A DNA stretch of 64,000 nucleotides from Stenotrophomonas_A sp036566925 (GCA_036566925.1 DATCVI010000061.1:1-64000); one strand, 5' to 3'; positions 8,609 through 18,047 are shown, counted from the first letter of the stretch. The notes: generated from the sequence alone by a model not told the origin. Translations and numbers: made by a program.

Positions 8609-9311
8609 GAGCCCGGCCGGCCTGCGCCACTGGCTGGGCCGTAATGCCTGGCGGATCGTGCTGCTGTTCGGCGGGGTGCTGGTGCCGCTGGGGGTGTTCG
8701 CCAACCTGGCCGAGGAAGTCCACGAGCTGGAGGACTTCTTCTTCGACGATCCCCTGTTGTGGCACCTGCGTGGGTGGGCCTCGTCTGGGTGGGACGGCTT
8801 CTTCGTCCTGATCTCCAAGCTCGGCTACCAATGGGGCCTGATCCCGGCCGACACGCTGATCGTGCTGCTGCTGTTGGCGTTGCGTCGCTGGCGCGAGGCC
8901 AGCTTTGCGTTCCTCGCCTTTGTCGGTTCGGCCTTGCTCAATATCGGCGCCAAGCACTTCTTCCAGCGGCAGCGGCCCAGCTTGTGGGAGTCGATCGCGC
9001 CGGAGAGCACTTTCAGTTTCCCCAGCGGCCACGCCATGGGCTCGATGACGCTGGCCGCGGTGCTGGTGGCGCTGGCCTGGCAGACCCGCTGGCGCTGGCC
9101 GGTGACGATCGCCGCCGGCGCCTTCGTGGCGTTGGTCGGGCTGTCGCGCGTCTACCTCGGCGTGCATTACCCCTCCGACATCCTTGCCGGCTGGTGTGCG
9201 GCGCTGGCCTGGGTGATGGGGCTGTACCTGGTGTTGTTCCGCGGCCGCCGCCGGCCGCGTTGGCGGCGGCCAGCGAAGACCTTGCCCGGCGGCGCAGGGT
9301 CGGGCGCCTAG
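8589..9311 (+). CDS. PAP2-superfamily membrane phosphatase
   Basis: 240-residue membrane protein with about six hydrophobic helices and the three PAP2 motifs: KHFFQRQRP, PSGHAMGS, and SRVYLGVHYPSD. The family dephosphorylates lipid phosphates such as undecaprenyl pyrophosphate or phosphatidylglycerol phosphate; the exact substrate cannot be read from sequence. It starts inside the end of ispG, and the neighbouring isoprenoid gene makes an undecaprenyl-phosphate role attractive but unproved. Its stop codon overlaps that of the convergent racemase gene (shared CTAG at 9308-9311). Confidence 0.88.
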   Translation: MREAPAESPAGLRHWLGRNAWRIVLLFGGVLVPLGVFANLAEEVHELEDFFFDDPLLWHLRGWASSGWDGFFVLISKLGYQWGLIPADTLIVLLLLALRRWREASFAFLAFVGSALLNIGAKHFFQRQRPSLWESIAPESTFSFPSGHAMGSMTLAAVLVALAWQTRWRWPVTIAAGAFVALVGLSRVYLGVHYPSDILAGWCAALAWVMGLYLVLFRGRRRPRWRRPAKTLPGGAGSGA

Positions 9312-10015
9312 CTCAGGCTCTGCAACGCCGCCGCTTCGGCATGCAACGTGCCGGTGTCGAACAGTGGCACCGGCGCATCGCTGGCGTCCACCAGCAGGCC
9401 GATCTCGGTGCAGCCGAGGATGATGCCTTCGGCGCCGGCCGCCACCAGCCGGGCCATCACGTCGCGGAAGGCCTGGCGCGACTCGTCGCGCAGCAGGCCC
9501 TGGCAGAGTTCGGCGTAGATCACCTGGTGCACGAGCGCGCGATCGTCGGCCGCCGGCACGATCACCTCGAAGCCGCGTTCTGCCAGGCGTTCGCGATAGA
9601 ACGGCTGCTCCATGGTGAAGCGCGTGCCGAGCAAGCCGACCCTGCGCAGGCCCGCCGCCGCCAGGCCATCGGCGGTGGCGTCGGCGATGTGCAGCAAGGG
9701 CAACGGCGTTGCCGCTTCGACGGCTGCGGCCACGCAATGCATGGTGTTTGAGCACAGCACCAGGAAATCGGCGCCGCCGGCGTGGAGTGATTGAGCGGCG
9801 CTGGCCAGGTGCTGGCCAGCGCGGTCCCAATCACCGGCGCGTTGCAGTACTTCCAGGTCGTGGAAATCCAGGCTGTAGAGCAGCAGCCGCGCCGAGTGCA
9901 GGCCGCCGCAAGTGCGCTGGATGGTCTCGTTGATGTGGCGGTAGTAGGGCAGGGTGGAGACCCAGCTCATGCCGCCGATCAGGCCGATGGTCTTGGTCGG
10001 GATCGGGTTGTCCAT
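9308..10015 (-). CDS. Aspartate/glutamate racemase family protein
   Basis: 235-residue cofactor-independent racemase family member (YgeA-like). It begins with IGLIGGMSW, has the first catalytic cysteine in LCSNTMH and the second in LGCTEIGLL, the two-cysteine pair used for proton transfer at the alpha carbon. The substrate may be aspartate, homoserine or another amino acid. It is convergent with the PAP2 gene and 25 bases downstream of the EamA gene on the same strand, so it may be the last member of that operon. Confidence 0.88.
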   Translation of the reverse strand: MDNPIPTKTIGLIGGMSWVSTLPYYRHINETIQRTCGGLHSARLLLYSLDFHDLEVLQRAGDWDRAGQHLASAAQSLHAGGADFLVLCSNTMHCVAAAVEAATPLPLLHIADATADGLAAAGLRRVGLLGTRFTMEQPFYRERLAERGFEVIVPAADDRALVHQVIYAELCQGLLRDESRQAFRDVMARLVAAGAEGIILGCTEIGLLVDASDAPVPLFDTGTLHAEAAALQSLS

Positions 10016-10040
10016 GCGCGCAGCTTAGCGCCGCGGCCGA

Positions 10041-10955
10041 TCACTCGCCCGGTTTGGCGCCCTCCACCGGAGCGTGGGTGGCGGCGCGGCGGGCCAGCAC
10101 GGCTTCGCGATGGGCGATATAGATGTTGGCGGCAATGATGATGCCGGCACCGGCCACGGTGTAGCGGTCCAGCGACTCGCCGAACAGCCAGCTGCCGAGG
10201 GCGGCCAGCAGCGGCAACTGCATGAAGCTGATCGGCTGCAGCGCGGAGACTTCGCCCAGTTTCAGCGCGCGGGTCCAGAACAATTGGCCGCCTGTGCCGA
10301 AGATGCCGGTGAGCACCAGCCAGATCCAGACACTGCCCTGCGGCCAGGTCCATTGCGGCAGCGCGGTGAGCAGCGACATCGGCACCCAGAAGACATACGT
10401 GTAGAACACCACGGTGTCCGGCGGGTCGGTGCGCGAGAGTTGCTTGATCTGGATCGCGACCACTGCGCTGATCATTGCCGCAGCCAAGGCCACCAGCAGG
10501 CCGGGGCTGAAGTTGGCCGAGCCGGGGCGCAGGATCAGCAGGACGCCGAGAAAGCCGGCGGCGACCGCCAACCAGCGTCGCAGGCGGACTTTCTCGCCCA
10601 GCCACAGCACCGCCAGCATGGTGACGAACAAGGGCGTGGAGTAGGACAGGGAGATGGCCTGCGCCAACGGCAGGTGGCCGATCGCCCAGAAGCCGCACAG
10701 CATCGAGGCCAGGCCGATGACCGTGCGCACCAGGTACAGGCGAACGTGGGACGTGCGTGGCAGCGGGCCGCCGCGTGCCAGCAGGAACGGCACCAGCGCC
10801 AGCAGGCCGAAGAAGTTGCGGAAGAAGGCGATCTGGCTGGTCGGCACGCTGGCCGATCCATAGCGAATGGCAATGGCCATCATGCCGAAGCAGAAGGTGC
10901 TGACCAGCATCAGGCCGGCCGCGCGCAGCGGCGTGTTCGTCGTCCCTGGGTTCAC
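10041..10955 (-). CDS. EamA/DMT-family transporter
   Basis: 304-residue membrane protein with ten hydrophobic segments arranged as two EamA repeats, the drug/metabolite transporter fold. The likely start is GTG at 10955, overlapping the murB stop in GTGA; no convincing ATG lies nearby. Typical segments are FFRNFFGLLALVPF in the first repeat and GTGGQLFWTRALK in the second. Substrate unknown; relatives export amino acids, purines or other metabolites. Coupled expression with murB is implied by the overlap. Confidence 0.87.
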   Translation of the reverse strand: MNPGTTNTPLRAAGLMLVSTFCFGMMAIAIRYGSASVPTSQIAFFRNFFGLLALVPFLLARGGPLPRTSHVRLYLVRTVIGLASMLCGFWAIGHLPLAQAISLSYSTPLFVTMLAVLWLGEKVRLRRWLAVAAGFLGVLLILRPGSANFSPGLLVALAAAMISAVVAIQIKQLSRTDPPDTVVFYTYVFWVPMSLLTALPQWTWPQGSVWIWLVLTGIFGTGGQLFWTRALKLGEVSALQPISFMQLPLLAALGSWLFGESLDRYTVAGAGIIIAANIYIAHREAVLARRAATHAPVEGAKPGE

Positions 10956-11992
10956 CACTGCGCGCCGATCAGCAGCGGCTCCGGTTCGATCACCACCGCG
11001 AAGTGTTCGCGCACGGAATCGGCAATGCGCCGCGCCAGTGCCAGCAGCTCGGCGCCGCTGGCGTTGCCATGGTTCACCAGGACCAGTGCATGGTGTGGCG
11101 ACACCCCGGCGTCGCCTTCGCGCGCGCCCTTCCAGCCGCATTGTTCGATCAGCCACGCCGCCGAGACCTTGGCCAGGCCTTCGCGCTCGCCGGGGAACAC
11201 CGGCAGCGCAGGCCATTGGTGACGCAGCGTATCGATCTGTTCCTGCGGCAGTTGCGGGTTCTTGAAGAAGCTGCCGGCGTTGCCGAGCACGTCGGGGTCG
11301 GGCAGTTTGCGCCGGCGAATCGCGATGACCGCCTGGGCGACGTCGCGCGCTTCCGGGTTGGCCACGCCCATGGCCTCGAGCTCCTCGCGGATGCCGGCGT
11401 AGTCCAGCCGCAGCTCGTGCAACAGCGGCAGGCGGAACTCCACCGCCACGATCAGCCAGCGCCCGGGTTCGCGCTTGAACACGCTGTCGCGGTAGCCGAA
11501 CGCGCATTGCGTCGGGGTCAGCCGCACCAGGGTGTTGCTCTCCCGGTCCCAGGCCTCGACCAGATGGATGAACTCGCCGACCTGGGTGCCATAGGCGCCG
11601 ATGTTCTGGATCGGCGCCGCACCGACAGTGCCGGGGATCAGGGCGAGGTTTTCCAGGCCCGACAGGCCCTGTTCCAACGACCACATCACCAGGCCATGCC
11701 AGGGCGTGCCGGCGCCGGCGCGGACCAGGGCATGGTCGGCGTGGTGTTCGAGGATGTCGATGCCGCGATTGCCGAACACCAACACGCAGCCTTCCGGATC
11801 GCCCGCCAATAGCACATTGCTGCCGCTGCCCAGCACCAGCAGCGGTTGAGCGGCGATGGCCGGCAGGGCGAGCGCTTGCGGCAGCGCCGCGGCGTCGTCC
11901 AACGCTAGCAGCCAGGGCGCGTTGGCTTCGACATGGAACGTATTGAATGCGCGTAGCGGCGCGTTTTCGCGCAGGGTCCAGGCCGTCGTCAT
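10952..11992 (-). CDS. murB: UDP-N-acetylenolpyruvoylglucosamine reductase
   Basis: FAD enzyme reducing enolpyruvyl-UDP-GlcNAc to UDP-MurNAc in peptidoglycan synthesis. 346 residues, the type I (E. coli) form. Visible landmarks are the FAD-binding LVLGSGSNVLL, the PGTVGAAPIQNIGAYG block, the YRDSVFK loop specific to type I enzymes, and the catalytic serine in NAGSFFKNP. It lies 10 bases downstream of pyrD and overlaps the EamA gene start. Confidence 0.97.
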   Translation of the reverse strand: MTTAWTLRENAPLRAFNTFHVEANAPWLLALDDAAALPQALALPAIAAQPLLVLGSGSNVLLAGDPEGCVLVFGNRGIDILEHHADHALVRAGAGTPWHGLVMWSLEQGLSGLENLALIPGTVGAAPIQNIGAYGTQVGEFIHLVEAWDRESNTLVRLTPTQCAFGYRDSVFKREPGRWLIVAVEFRLPLLHELRLDYAGIREELEAMGVANPEARDVAQAVIAIRRRKLPDPDVLGNAGSFFKNPQLPQEQIDTLRHQWPALPVFPGEREGLAKVSAAWLIEQCGWKGAREGDAGVSPHHALVLVNHGNASGAELLALARRIADSVREHFAVVIEPEPLLIGAQW

Positions 11993-12002
11993 GGGGCAGG
12001 GT

Positions 12003-13058
12003 TCATAGCGCCGAGACCGCGCCGCGGCTGGGCGCTTCGCGGCGGCGACGGATCGCTTCGACGCACTCGCCGATCAGCGCCGGGCCCTGGAACACCAAAC
12101 CACTGTAGAGCTGCACCAGGGTGGCGCCGGCGGCCATCTTGGCCACCGCATCGGCACCGCGGGTAATGCCGCCCACGCCGATCAGCGGGATCGACTCGGG
12201 CAGGCGCGAGCGCATCCGCCGCAGCACCAAGGTCGATTGGCCGAGCAGCGGCGCGCCGGACAGGCCGCCGGCTTCGCTGGCGAGGCGGTCGTGCTGGACC
12301 AGCGGACGGTCGATCGTGGTGTTGGTGGCGATGACCCCGTCCACCGACAGATCTGAGAGCACGCGCGCTGCCGCTTCGATATCGCGGTCGCTCAGGTCCG
12401 GTGCCACTTTCACCAGCATCGGTACGCGCTTGCCGTGCTGCGCCGCCAGCCGCTCCTGGGCTTCGCGCAGCTCGCCAACCAGCTGCCGCAGCGCCTGCTC
12501 TTCCTGCAGCTCGCGCAGGCCGGCGGTGTTGGGCGAGGAAATGTTGACGGTGATGTAGTCGGCCAGCGGATACACCCGTTCCAGGCAATAGCGGTAGTCC
12601 TCGCCGGCAGCCTCGTTCGGGGTGTCCTTGTTCTTGCCGATGTTGATGCCGAGCAAGCCCTGGCGCCGGCGTGCGCGTTCGACGTTGCGCACCAGGGCAT
12701 CGACGCCGAGATTGTTGAAGCCCATGCGGTTGATGATCGCCTGGTGCGCCGGCAGCCGAAACAGCCGCGGGCGCGGATTGCCGACCTGCGGGCGCGGGGT
12801 CACGGTCCCCACTTCGACGAAGCCGAAGCCGAGCGCCATCAGCGCTTCGATGTGCTCGCCGTTCTTGTCCAGGCCGGCGGCCAGGCCGACCGGATTGGGA
12901 AACTGCAGGCCGAAGGCGGGCGTGGGCAGTGGCGTTGGCGGCTTTGCCAGCAGGTGCACGGTGCCGCTGCGGAAGGCGGTCTCGATGGCGCGCAAGCCCA
13001 GGCCGTGGGCGCGTTCGGCATCAAGGGCGAACAGGAAGGGGCGGGCGAAGGAATACAT
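12003..13058 (-). CDS. pyrD: Dihydroorotate dehydrogenase (quinone), class 2
   Basis: Membrane-associated FMN enzyme oxidising dihydroorotate to orotate with quinone. 351 residues, class 2 length. The N-terminal helix MYSFARPFLFALDAE fits the membrane-docking segment; then PVGLAAGLDKN, NRMGFNN, INIGKNKDT, the catalytic serine region VNISSPNT, and the C-terminal IGVGGI and GATLVQLYSG. The start abuts the stop of the methyltransferase gene (13059), so the two are co-transcribed. Confidence 0.97.
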   Translation of the reverse strand: MYSFARPFLFALDAERAHGLGLRAIETAFRSGTVHLLAKPPTPLPTPAFGLQFPNPVGLAAGLDKNGEHIEALMALGFGFVEVGTVTPRPQVGNPRPRLFRLPAHQAIINRMGFNNLGVDALVRNVERARRRQGLLGINIGKNKDTPNEAAGEDYRYCLERVYPLADYITVNISSPNTAGLRELQEEQALRQLVGELREAQERLAAQHGKRVPMLVKVAPDLSDRDIEAAARVLSDLSVDGVIATNTTIDRPLVQHDRLASEAGGLSGAPLLGQSTLVLRRMRSRLPESIPLIGVGGITRGADAVAKMAAGATLVQLYSGLVFQGPALIGECVEAIRRRREAPSRGAVSAL

Positions 13059-13823
13059 TCAGTTCAAGCGGCCGGCAAAGGCGCGGGTCTGGTAGGCGAA
13101 TTCGACATGGCCATCCACGGCCTCGCGATCGAACAGTTCGCGTAGCGCGGCGAGCATCGGCGCGTGGCGCGGATGGCCGGCGGCCGGCGCATAGGACGAG
13201 GACAGCAGGCGACCGCGCAGGGCATTGAAGTCCATGCGCTGGACATTGGGAAACTGCGCGGCATCGACGAAGCCGGCGCCGAACCAGGCGCGCATGGTGG
13301 GATCGTCCTGGTAGCGCTCGGCCACGGCGCTGTAGTCGGTGCCGTACTCCAGCAACAGTGCCTCGTAGCCGGCCAGGAACGGCGTGGCCTCAAGCAGTCG
13401 CGAGTTCCAGAACACCAGCGCCAGCCCGCCCGGGCGCAGGATGCGCGCCCATTCGGCGCGTACCGCGCGGGTATCGAACCAATGGAACGCCTGCGCCGCG
13501 CTCACCAGCTCGACGCTGGCATCGGCCAGGCCGGTGGCTTCGGCGCTGCCGTCCACAGTGCTGAAGCCGGCTTCACCGCCAAGCCATTGCTCGGCAGCGC
13601 TGCGCATGGCCGCATTCGGTTCGACCGCGATCACCGGATGGCCGGCCTGCAGGAACAGCCGCGAGGAAATACCGGTACCGGCGCCGATATCGGCCACGCG
13701 GGCATCGGTGCGAACACCGAGGTGGCCATGGACCCAGTCGAGCAGTTGCGGCGGATAGCCCGGGCGGTAGCGGACATAGTCCGCGACGCGGTTGCTGAAG
13801 CGCTCCCGGGAAGACAGGTCCAT
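13059..13823 (-). CDS. Class I SAM-dependent methyltransferase
   Basis: 254-residue Rossmann-fold methyltransferase. Motif I is VADIGAGTGISSR at about residues 42-54, followed by the acidic end of strand two in AVEPNAAM, and a motif III-like ILRPGGLALVFWN. The pattern suits small-molecule methylation of the type 11 family; the substrate is not predictable. It lies between a DUF4190 gene and pyrD with almost no spacing. Confidence 0.85.
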   Translation of the reverse strand: MDLSSRERFSNRVADYVRYRPGYPPQLLDWVHGHLGVRTDARVADIGAGTGISSRLFLQAGHPVIAVEPNAAMRSAAEQWLGGEAGFSTVDGSAEATGLADASVELVSAAQAFHWFDTRAVRAEWARILRPGGLALVFWNSRLLEATPFLAGYEALLLEYGTDYSAVAERYQDDPTMRAWFGAGFVDAAQFPNVQRMDFNALRGRLLSSSYAPAAGHPRHAPMLAALRELFDREAVDGHVEFAYQTRAFAGRLN

Positions 13824-13826
13824 GGC

Positions 13827-14108
13827 TTAGCCGTGGGCCAGGCCCAACCACGCCAGGCCCCCGAAGAACAGCAGGAAGGCGAGGGCGGCGAGGATCCACA
13901 AGGCGACATTGACCCAGCCCAGCACCAACCCGGCGATGGCCAGGCCGTCGCCTTCGAAGCGCTCGGGTTGGCGGCGGATTTCCCCGCGCGCCATGTGCCC
14001 GGTGATGATTGCGGTGAGGCTGCCGATCACCGGCACGATGAACCACCCGAGGATGCCGGCGACCAGGCTGACGATGGCCAACGTACTGGTCTGGCGGACA
14101 GTGCTCAT
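13827..14108 (-). CDS. DUF4190 small membrane protein (copy 1)
   Basis: 93 residues with two hydrophobic segments (about 9-36 and 54-90) separated by the polar GHMARGEIRRQ turn that marks DUF4190. Function unknown in the family. A second copy lies at 14230-14508; the two share TLAIVSLVAG-like starts and the GHLAR/GHMAR turn. Three bases separate it from the downstream methyltransferase gene. Confidence 0.8.
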   Translation of the reverse strand: MSTVRQTSTLAIVSLVAGILGWFIVPVIGSLTAIITGHMARGEIRRQPERFEGDGLAIAGLVLGWVNVALWILAALAFLLFFGGLAWLGLAHG

Positions 14109-14229
14109 GGAGTCTCCGGGGCGGATGGGGCCGCTGCATGGCAGCGCTGTCCGAAGATTATCCTTGATCGTCGTGTGGATGGCACGTAGTGCGGGCGCGT
14201 GCCCACGCTGCGTGCCGATGCCAGGCCGC

Positions 14230-14508
14230 TCAGCGGCTGATCGAGGGGTACAACGAGGCCGTGTCCACGCCGAATCCCACCAGCAGCAGCGCCGACAACA
14301 GCCAGAAGGCCAGGCTCAACCAGCCGAGCGAAAGGCCGGCGACTGCCAGCCCGCTGCCATCGCTGCCGTCACGCGCGATCCGCGCCCGGGCGAGGTGGCC
14401 GGTCACGATCGCCACGACCGAACCGAGAATTGGCAGGATCAGGCAACCGAAGATGCCGGAGACCAGGCTGACGATGGCCAGGGGCTGGGTTCTGCGTTGC
14501 GAAGACAT
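14230..14508 (-). CDS. DUF4190 small membrane protein (copy 2)
   Basis: 92 residues, same two-helix layout as the neighbour at 13827-14108, with PLAIVSLVSGIFG, the GHLARARIARDGS turn and GLAVAGLSLGW. The start at 14508 follows an AAGGAA ribosome binding site, and a longer frame running upstream is not supported. The gap to copy 1 is 121 bases. Probably a tandem duplicate; no role can be assigned. Confidence 0.75.
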   Translation of the reverse strand: MSSQRRTQPLAIVSLVSGIFGCLILPILGSVVAIVTGHLARARIARDGSDGSGLAVAGLSLGWLSLAFWLLSALLLVGFGVDTASLYPSISR

Positions 14509-14647
14509 GCGGTATTCCTTGTAGCCATGGGAAAGCCTGCCCTCAGAAGGGCAGGCTTGCGAGCTTAGGTCTACCGCTGCGGGCGCCGCATCCTCGAAAC
14601 TGCATCGATGAGGCGCGGCGCCGGCGAGTGATTGAGCGGGCGGGCGG

Positions 14648-16180
14648 CTACAGGTCGAACTTGATTCCCTGGGCCAGCGGCAGCGAATCGGAGTAGTTGA
14701 TCGTGTTGGTCTGCCGGCGCATGTACACCTTCCATGCATCCGAGCCGGACTCGCGGCCGCCGCCGGTGTCCTTCTCGCCGCCGAAGGCGCCGCCGATCTC
14801 CGCGCCGGAGGTGCCGATGTTGACGTTGGCAATGCCGCAGTCCGAACCCGCGGCCGACAGGAAACGCTCGGCGGCCTTGAGGTTCTGGGTGAAGATCGAC
14901 GACGACAGGCCCTGCGGCACGCCGTTCTGCATCTCGATGGCCACATCCAGCGTCGAGTACTTCATGACGTAGAGGATCGGCGCGAAGGTCTCGTGCTGCA
15001 CGACCTCGTCGCTATTCTTCAGGCCGCTGACGATCGCCGGCAGGACGAAGTTGCCGGGGCGATCGATCGCGGTGCCGCCGGTCTCCAGCTTGCCGCCGGC
15101 GGCCTGGGCCTTGGCGATGGAGGCGAGGAATTCCTCGACCGCGCCGCGGCTGTTGAGCGGGCCCATCAGGTTGGCCGGGTCGGTGGGGTCGCCGATCTTG
15201 CCTTCGACCTGCTTGAACGCCTTGACCAGCGTGGCCAGCACGTTGTCGTAGATCGATTCGTGCACGATCAGCCGGCGCGTGGTGGTGCAGCGTTGGCCGG
15301 CGGTGCCGACCGCGCCAAAGACAATCCCCGGCACCGCCAGTTTCAGGTCTGCGCTTTCGTCCAGGATGATGGCGTTGTTGCCGCCGAGCTCGAGCAGGCT
15401 GCGGCCGAGCCGGCGCGCGACCTTTTCGCCGACCACGCGGCCGACCTGGGTCGAGCCGGTGAAGCTGATCAGCGGCACGCGCCGGTCGTCGACCAGGCGC
15501 TCGGACAGTGCGGTGCCGGCGTCGTTGATCAAGAAAAAAATGTCGGGGAAGCCGCCGTCCTTGAGCGCCTCGTTGCAGATGCGCATCGTCGCGATCGCGG
15601 TCAACGGGGTCTTGTTGGACGGCTTCCAGATGCACACATCGCCGCAGATGGCCGCCAGGAAGGCGTTCCAGGCCCACACCGCGACCGGGAAATTGAACGC
15701 GCTGATGATGCCGACCAGGCCGAGCGGGTGGTACTGCTCGTACATGCGGTGGCCGGGGCGTTCGGAGTGCATGGTGTAGCCGTAGAGCATGCGGCTCTGG
15801 CCCACGGCGAAATCGGCGATGTCGATCATCTCCTGCACTTCGCCATCGCCTTCGGGCTTGCTCTTGCCCATTTCCAGCGCGACCAGCGAACCCAGCGCGT
15901 CCTTGTGGCGGCGCAGGGCCTCGCCGCACAGGCGGACCGCTTCGCCACGGCGCGGCGCCGGCACCGTGCGCCATTCCTTGAAGGCGGCCTGGGCGCGCGC
16001 GATCACCTGCTCGTAGTCCTCGACCGTGGTCGCCTGGACTTCGGCGATGACCTCGTTGGTGGTCGGGTTCAACGGCTGCAGGACGCCGGCGCCGGTAGCC
16101 GTGGACCAGTTGCCACCGCCGAGATAGGTGCCGGCGTTGTTGGCCGAAAGGTCGAGCGTCTTGAGCAGGGCTGCGGACAT
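14648..16180 (-). CDS. ALDH7-type aldehyde dehydrogenase (aminoadipate-semialdehyde dehydrogenase-like)
   Basis: 510-residue NAD-dependent aldehyde dehydrogenase. The start at 16180 follows AGGAG. The glycine motif is GSTQVGR; the general base Glu is in LLELGGNNAI and the catalytic Cys in GQRCTTTRR. The LGGNNA form and WKPSNKTPL resemble the ALDH7 (antiquitin) group, which oxidises piperideine-6-carboxylate/aminoadipate semialdehyde in lysine breakdown, so AmaB/Pcd is the best guess. A lysine-N-like aminotransferase occurs far away at 61034. The upstream gap to the tRNA is 169 bases. Confidence 0.87.
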   Translation of the reverse strand: MSAALLKTLDLSANNAGTYLGGGNWSTATGAGVLQPLNPTTNEVIAEVQATTVEDYEQVIARAQAAFKEWRTVPAPRRGEAVRLCGEALRRHKDALGSLVALEMGKSKPEGDGEVQEMIDIADFAVGQSRMLYGYTMHSERPGHRMYEQYHPLGLVGIISAFNFPVAVWAWNAFLAAICGDVCIWKPSNKTPLTAIATMRICNEALKDGGFPDIFFLINDAGTALSERLVDDRRVPLISFTGSTQVGRVVGEKVARRLGRSLLELGGNNAIILDESADLKLAVPGIVFGAVGTAGQRCTTTRRLIVHESIYDNVLATLVKAFKQVEGKIGDPTDPANLMGPLNSRGAVEEFLASIAKAQAAGGKLETGGTAIDRPGNFVLPAIVSGLKNSDEVVQHETFAPILYVMKYSTLDVAIEMQNGVPQGLSSSIFTQNLKAAERFLSAAGSDCGIANVNIGTSGAEIGGAFGGEKDTGGGRESGSDAWKVYMRRQTNTINYSDSLPLAQGIKFDL

Positions 16181-16349
16181 GCGAAAACTCCTGGGATGCT
16201 TTGAAGGCGCCGCCGCCTGTGGCGTGGGGGAGTGCGGCGCGTGAACCGGCGATTTTAGCAGAGGGGCGGCAGCGGCCTTGCTGCGCTGCGGCTGGTCCTG
16301 CCCGCGTGGCTGTGGCCGGCGCGGGGGTTCATGCGACAATGCGCGGCCA

Positions 16350-16426
<77 letters not shown>

Positions 16427-16454
16427 GTCACTACGGCCGCGAACGGCGCGCCGC

Positions 16455-16667
16455 TCACGCCTGATATCGAACCGTACGCCCCAGCTGCCGGGCGAAGCCC
16501 AGCAAGGTATCGATGATCTGCCCCTGTTGGTCGGGAAACCCGCTCAGCAGGTCGCCATGGGCGCGGCTAAAGACTATGTCGAACGTGCCCTGGTCACTGG
16601 CACCGGCAGCGCGCAGCAGGGCATAGGCCCGGGCGTAGGCGATATCTATGGGCGTATCCATGCTCAT
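16455..16667 (-). CDS. Small hypothetical protein
   Basis: 70 residues from ATG at 16667 (a second ATG is two codons later). The sequence begins MSMDTPIDIAYARAYALLR and ends RQLGRTVRYQA; it looks like a soluble helical protein with no recognised motif. It lies between tRNA-Arg and a divergent amidohydrolase gene, with 102 bases between starts for promoters. Not recognised; moderate confidence that it is real, because composition resembles coding DNA and the flanks leave space for it. Confidence 0.5.
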   Translation of the reverse strand: MSMDTPIDIAYARAYALLRAAGASDQGTFDIVFSRAHGDLLSGFPDQQGQIIDTLLGFARQLGRTVRYQA

Positions 16668-16769
16668 CTTGAGCACTATAGGCGGTGCTGTCTCATGGGT
16701 TGAGACTGGGCGGCTCGCAAGTGCCGGCCGCATGGCACTATCGCGCTTCAATCCGACCAGCCCCCCTCC

Positions 16770-18047
16770 ATGCCTCCGATCCGCCATTGCCTGCGCGCAG
16801 CGACCCTGTTCCTGGCCGTACTCTCCGCACCGGCTGCCGCCAGTGAAATAGCCATCGTCGGCGCGCGCATCTATCCCGCGCCGGATGCGGCGCCGCTGGA
16901 CGATGCGACGATCCTGCTGCGCGATGGCCGCATCGCCGCGATCGGCCCGCGCGCCGCGGTGACGGTACCGAAGTCGGCACGGGTCATCGACGCGCACGGC
17001 CTGTTCGCCACCGCCGGCTTCTGGAACAGCCACGTCCACCTGATCTCGCCGCCTTACCACTTGCCGGGCGATCAACCGGCGGCCGCGCTGTCGGCAGCGC
17101 TGCGCGAGCAATACACGCGCTGGGGATTCACCACGCTGTTCGATGTCGGTTCGCTGCCTGGTGATGTGTTGGCGCTGCGCCAGCGCATCGGCCATGGCGA
17201 GGTCACCGGGCCGCGCCTGCTTACCGTCGACATGCCGTTCTATCCCGAGCACGGCACGCCGATCTACGTGCGTGACCTGTGGGAGCAGTACCACGTCCCC
17301 AGCGCCGAGATCGCCACGCCCGAGGAGGGGCGCGAGCGCGCTGCCCGCCAGCTGGAGGCCGGCGCCGATGGCGTCAAGCTGTTCAGTGGCGCGATCGTGG
17401 GCGGCCCGCAAGGCGTGCTGGAGATGCCGGTGGCGGTCGGCCAGGCGGTGGTGGGCGCGGCGCACGCGCGGCACAAACCTGCGTTCGCGCACCCCACCGA
17501 TGCGGCCGGCCTGCGTTCGGCGCTGGACAGCGGGGTGGACGTGCTCGCGCATACCGCGCCGGATGCGGGCGATTGGTCGCCGGCGCTGCTGGCGCAGCTC
17601 AAGGCCGGCCACGTGGCGCTGATTCCCACGCTGACGCTGTTCGAATCCGAGCCGCGGCGGCAGGGCGCACCGGAGCCGGTGGTGGTGCGCTTTGTTGGCC
17701 AGGCGCAGCAGCAGCTCAAGGTCGCCAGCGATGCCGGGGTCGATGTGTTGTTCGGTACCGACGCCGGCTACATCCAGATCTTCGATACCCATCGCGAATA
17801 CCAGCTGATGAGCGCGGCAGGTTTGGACTGGCGGCAAATCCTGTCCAGCCTGACCACTACGCCGGCGCGTCGCTTCGGCGACCCGGCGCACGAGGGCCGG
17901 CTGGCGCCGGGTATGGCCGCCGACGTGGTCCTGCTCGGCACCGATCCGGCCACGGTGGCGGACGCCTTCGCCGACGTGCGCCTGACCGTGCGCGCCGGCG
18001 AGGTCATCCATGACGCTATGACCGCCAGCCCGGCCCACGCGCACTGA
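16770..18047 (+). CDS. Secreted amidohydrolase family protein
   Basis: 425 residues with a signal peptide (cleavage near SAPAAASE) and an imidazolonepropionase/dipeptidase-like amidohydrolase domain. Metal ligands are seen as HVH in NSHVHL, a carboxylated-lysine candidate in GVKLFSG, His in FAHPTDA and AHTAPD, and the catalytic Asp in FGTDAGY. The C-terminus has the usual EGRLAPGMAADVVLL returning strand. The family hydrolyses peptides, cyclic amides or xenobiotics; the substrate is unknown. Probably periplasmic. Confidence 0.87.
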   Translation: MPPIRHCLRAATLFLAVLSAPAAASEIAIVGARIYPAPDAAPLDDATILLRDGRIAAIGPRAAVTVPKSARVIDAHGLFATAGFWNSHVHLISPPYHLPGDQPAAALSAALREQYTRWGFTTLFDVGSLPGDVLALRQRIGHGEVTGPRLLTVDMPFYPEHGTPIYVRDLWEQYHVPSAEIATPEEGRERAARQLEAGADGVKLFSGAIVGGPQGVLEMPVAVGQAVVGAAHARHKPAFAHPTDAAGLRSALDSGVDVLAHTAPDAGDWSPALLAQLKAGHVALIPTLTLFESEPRRQGAPEPVVVRFVGQAQQQLKVASDAGVDVLFGTDAGYIQIFDTHREYQLMSAAGLDWRQILSSLTTTPARRFGDPAHEGRLAPGMAADVVLLGTDPATVADAFADVRLTVRAGEVIHDAMTASPAHAH

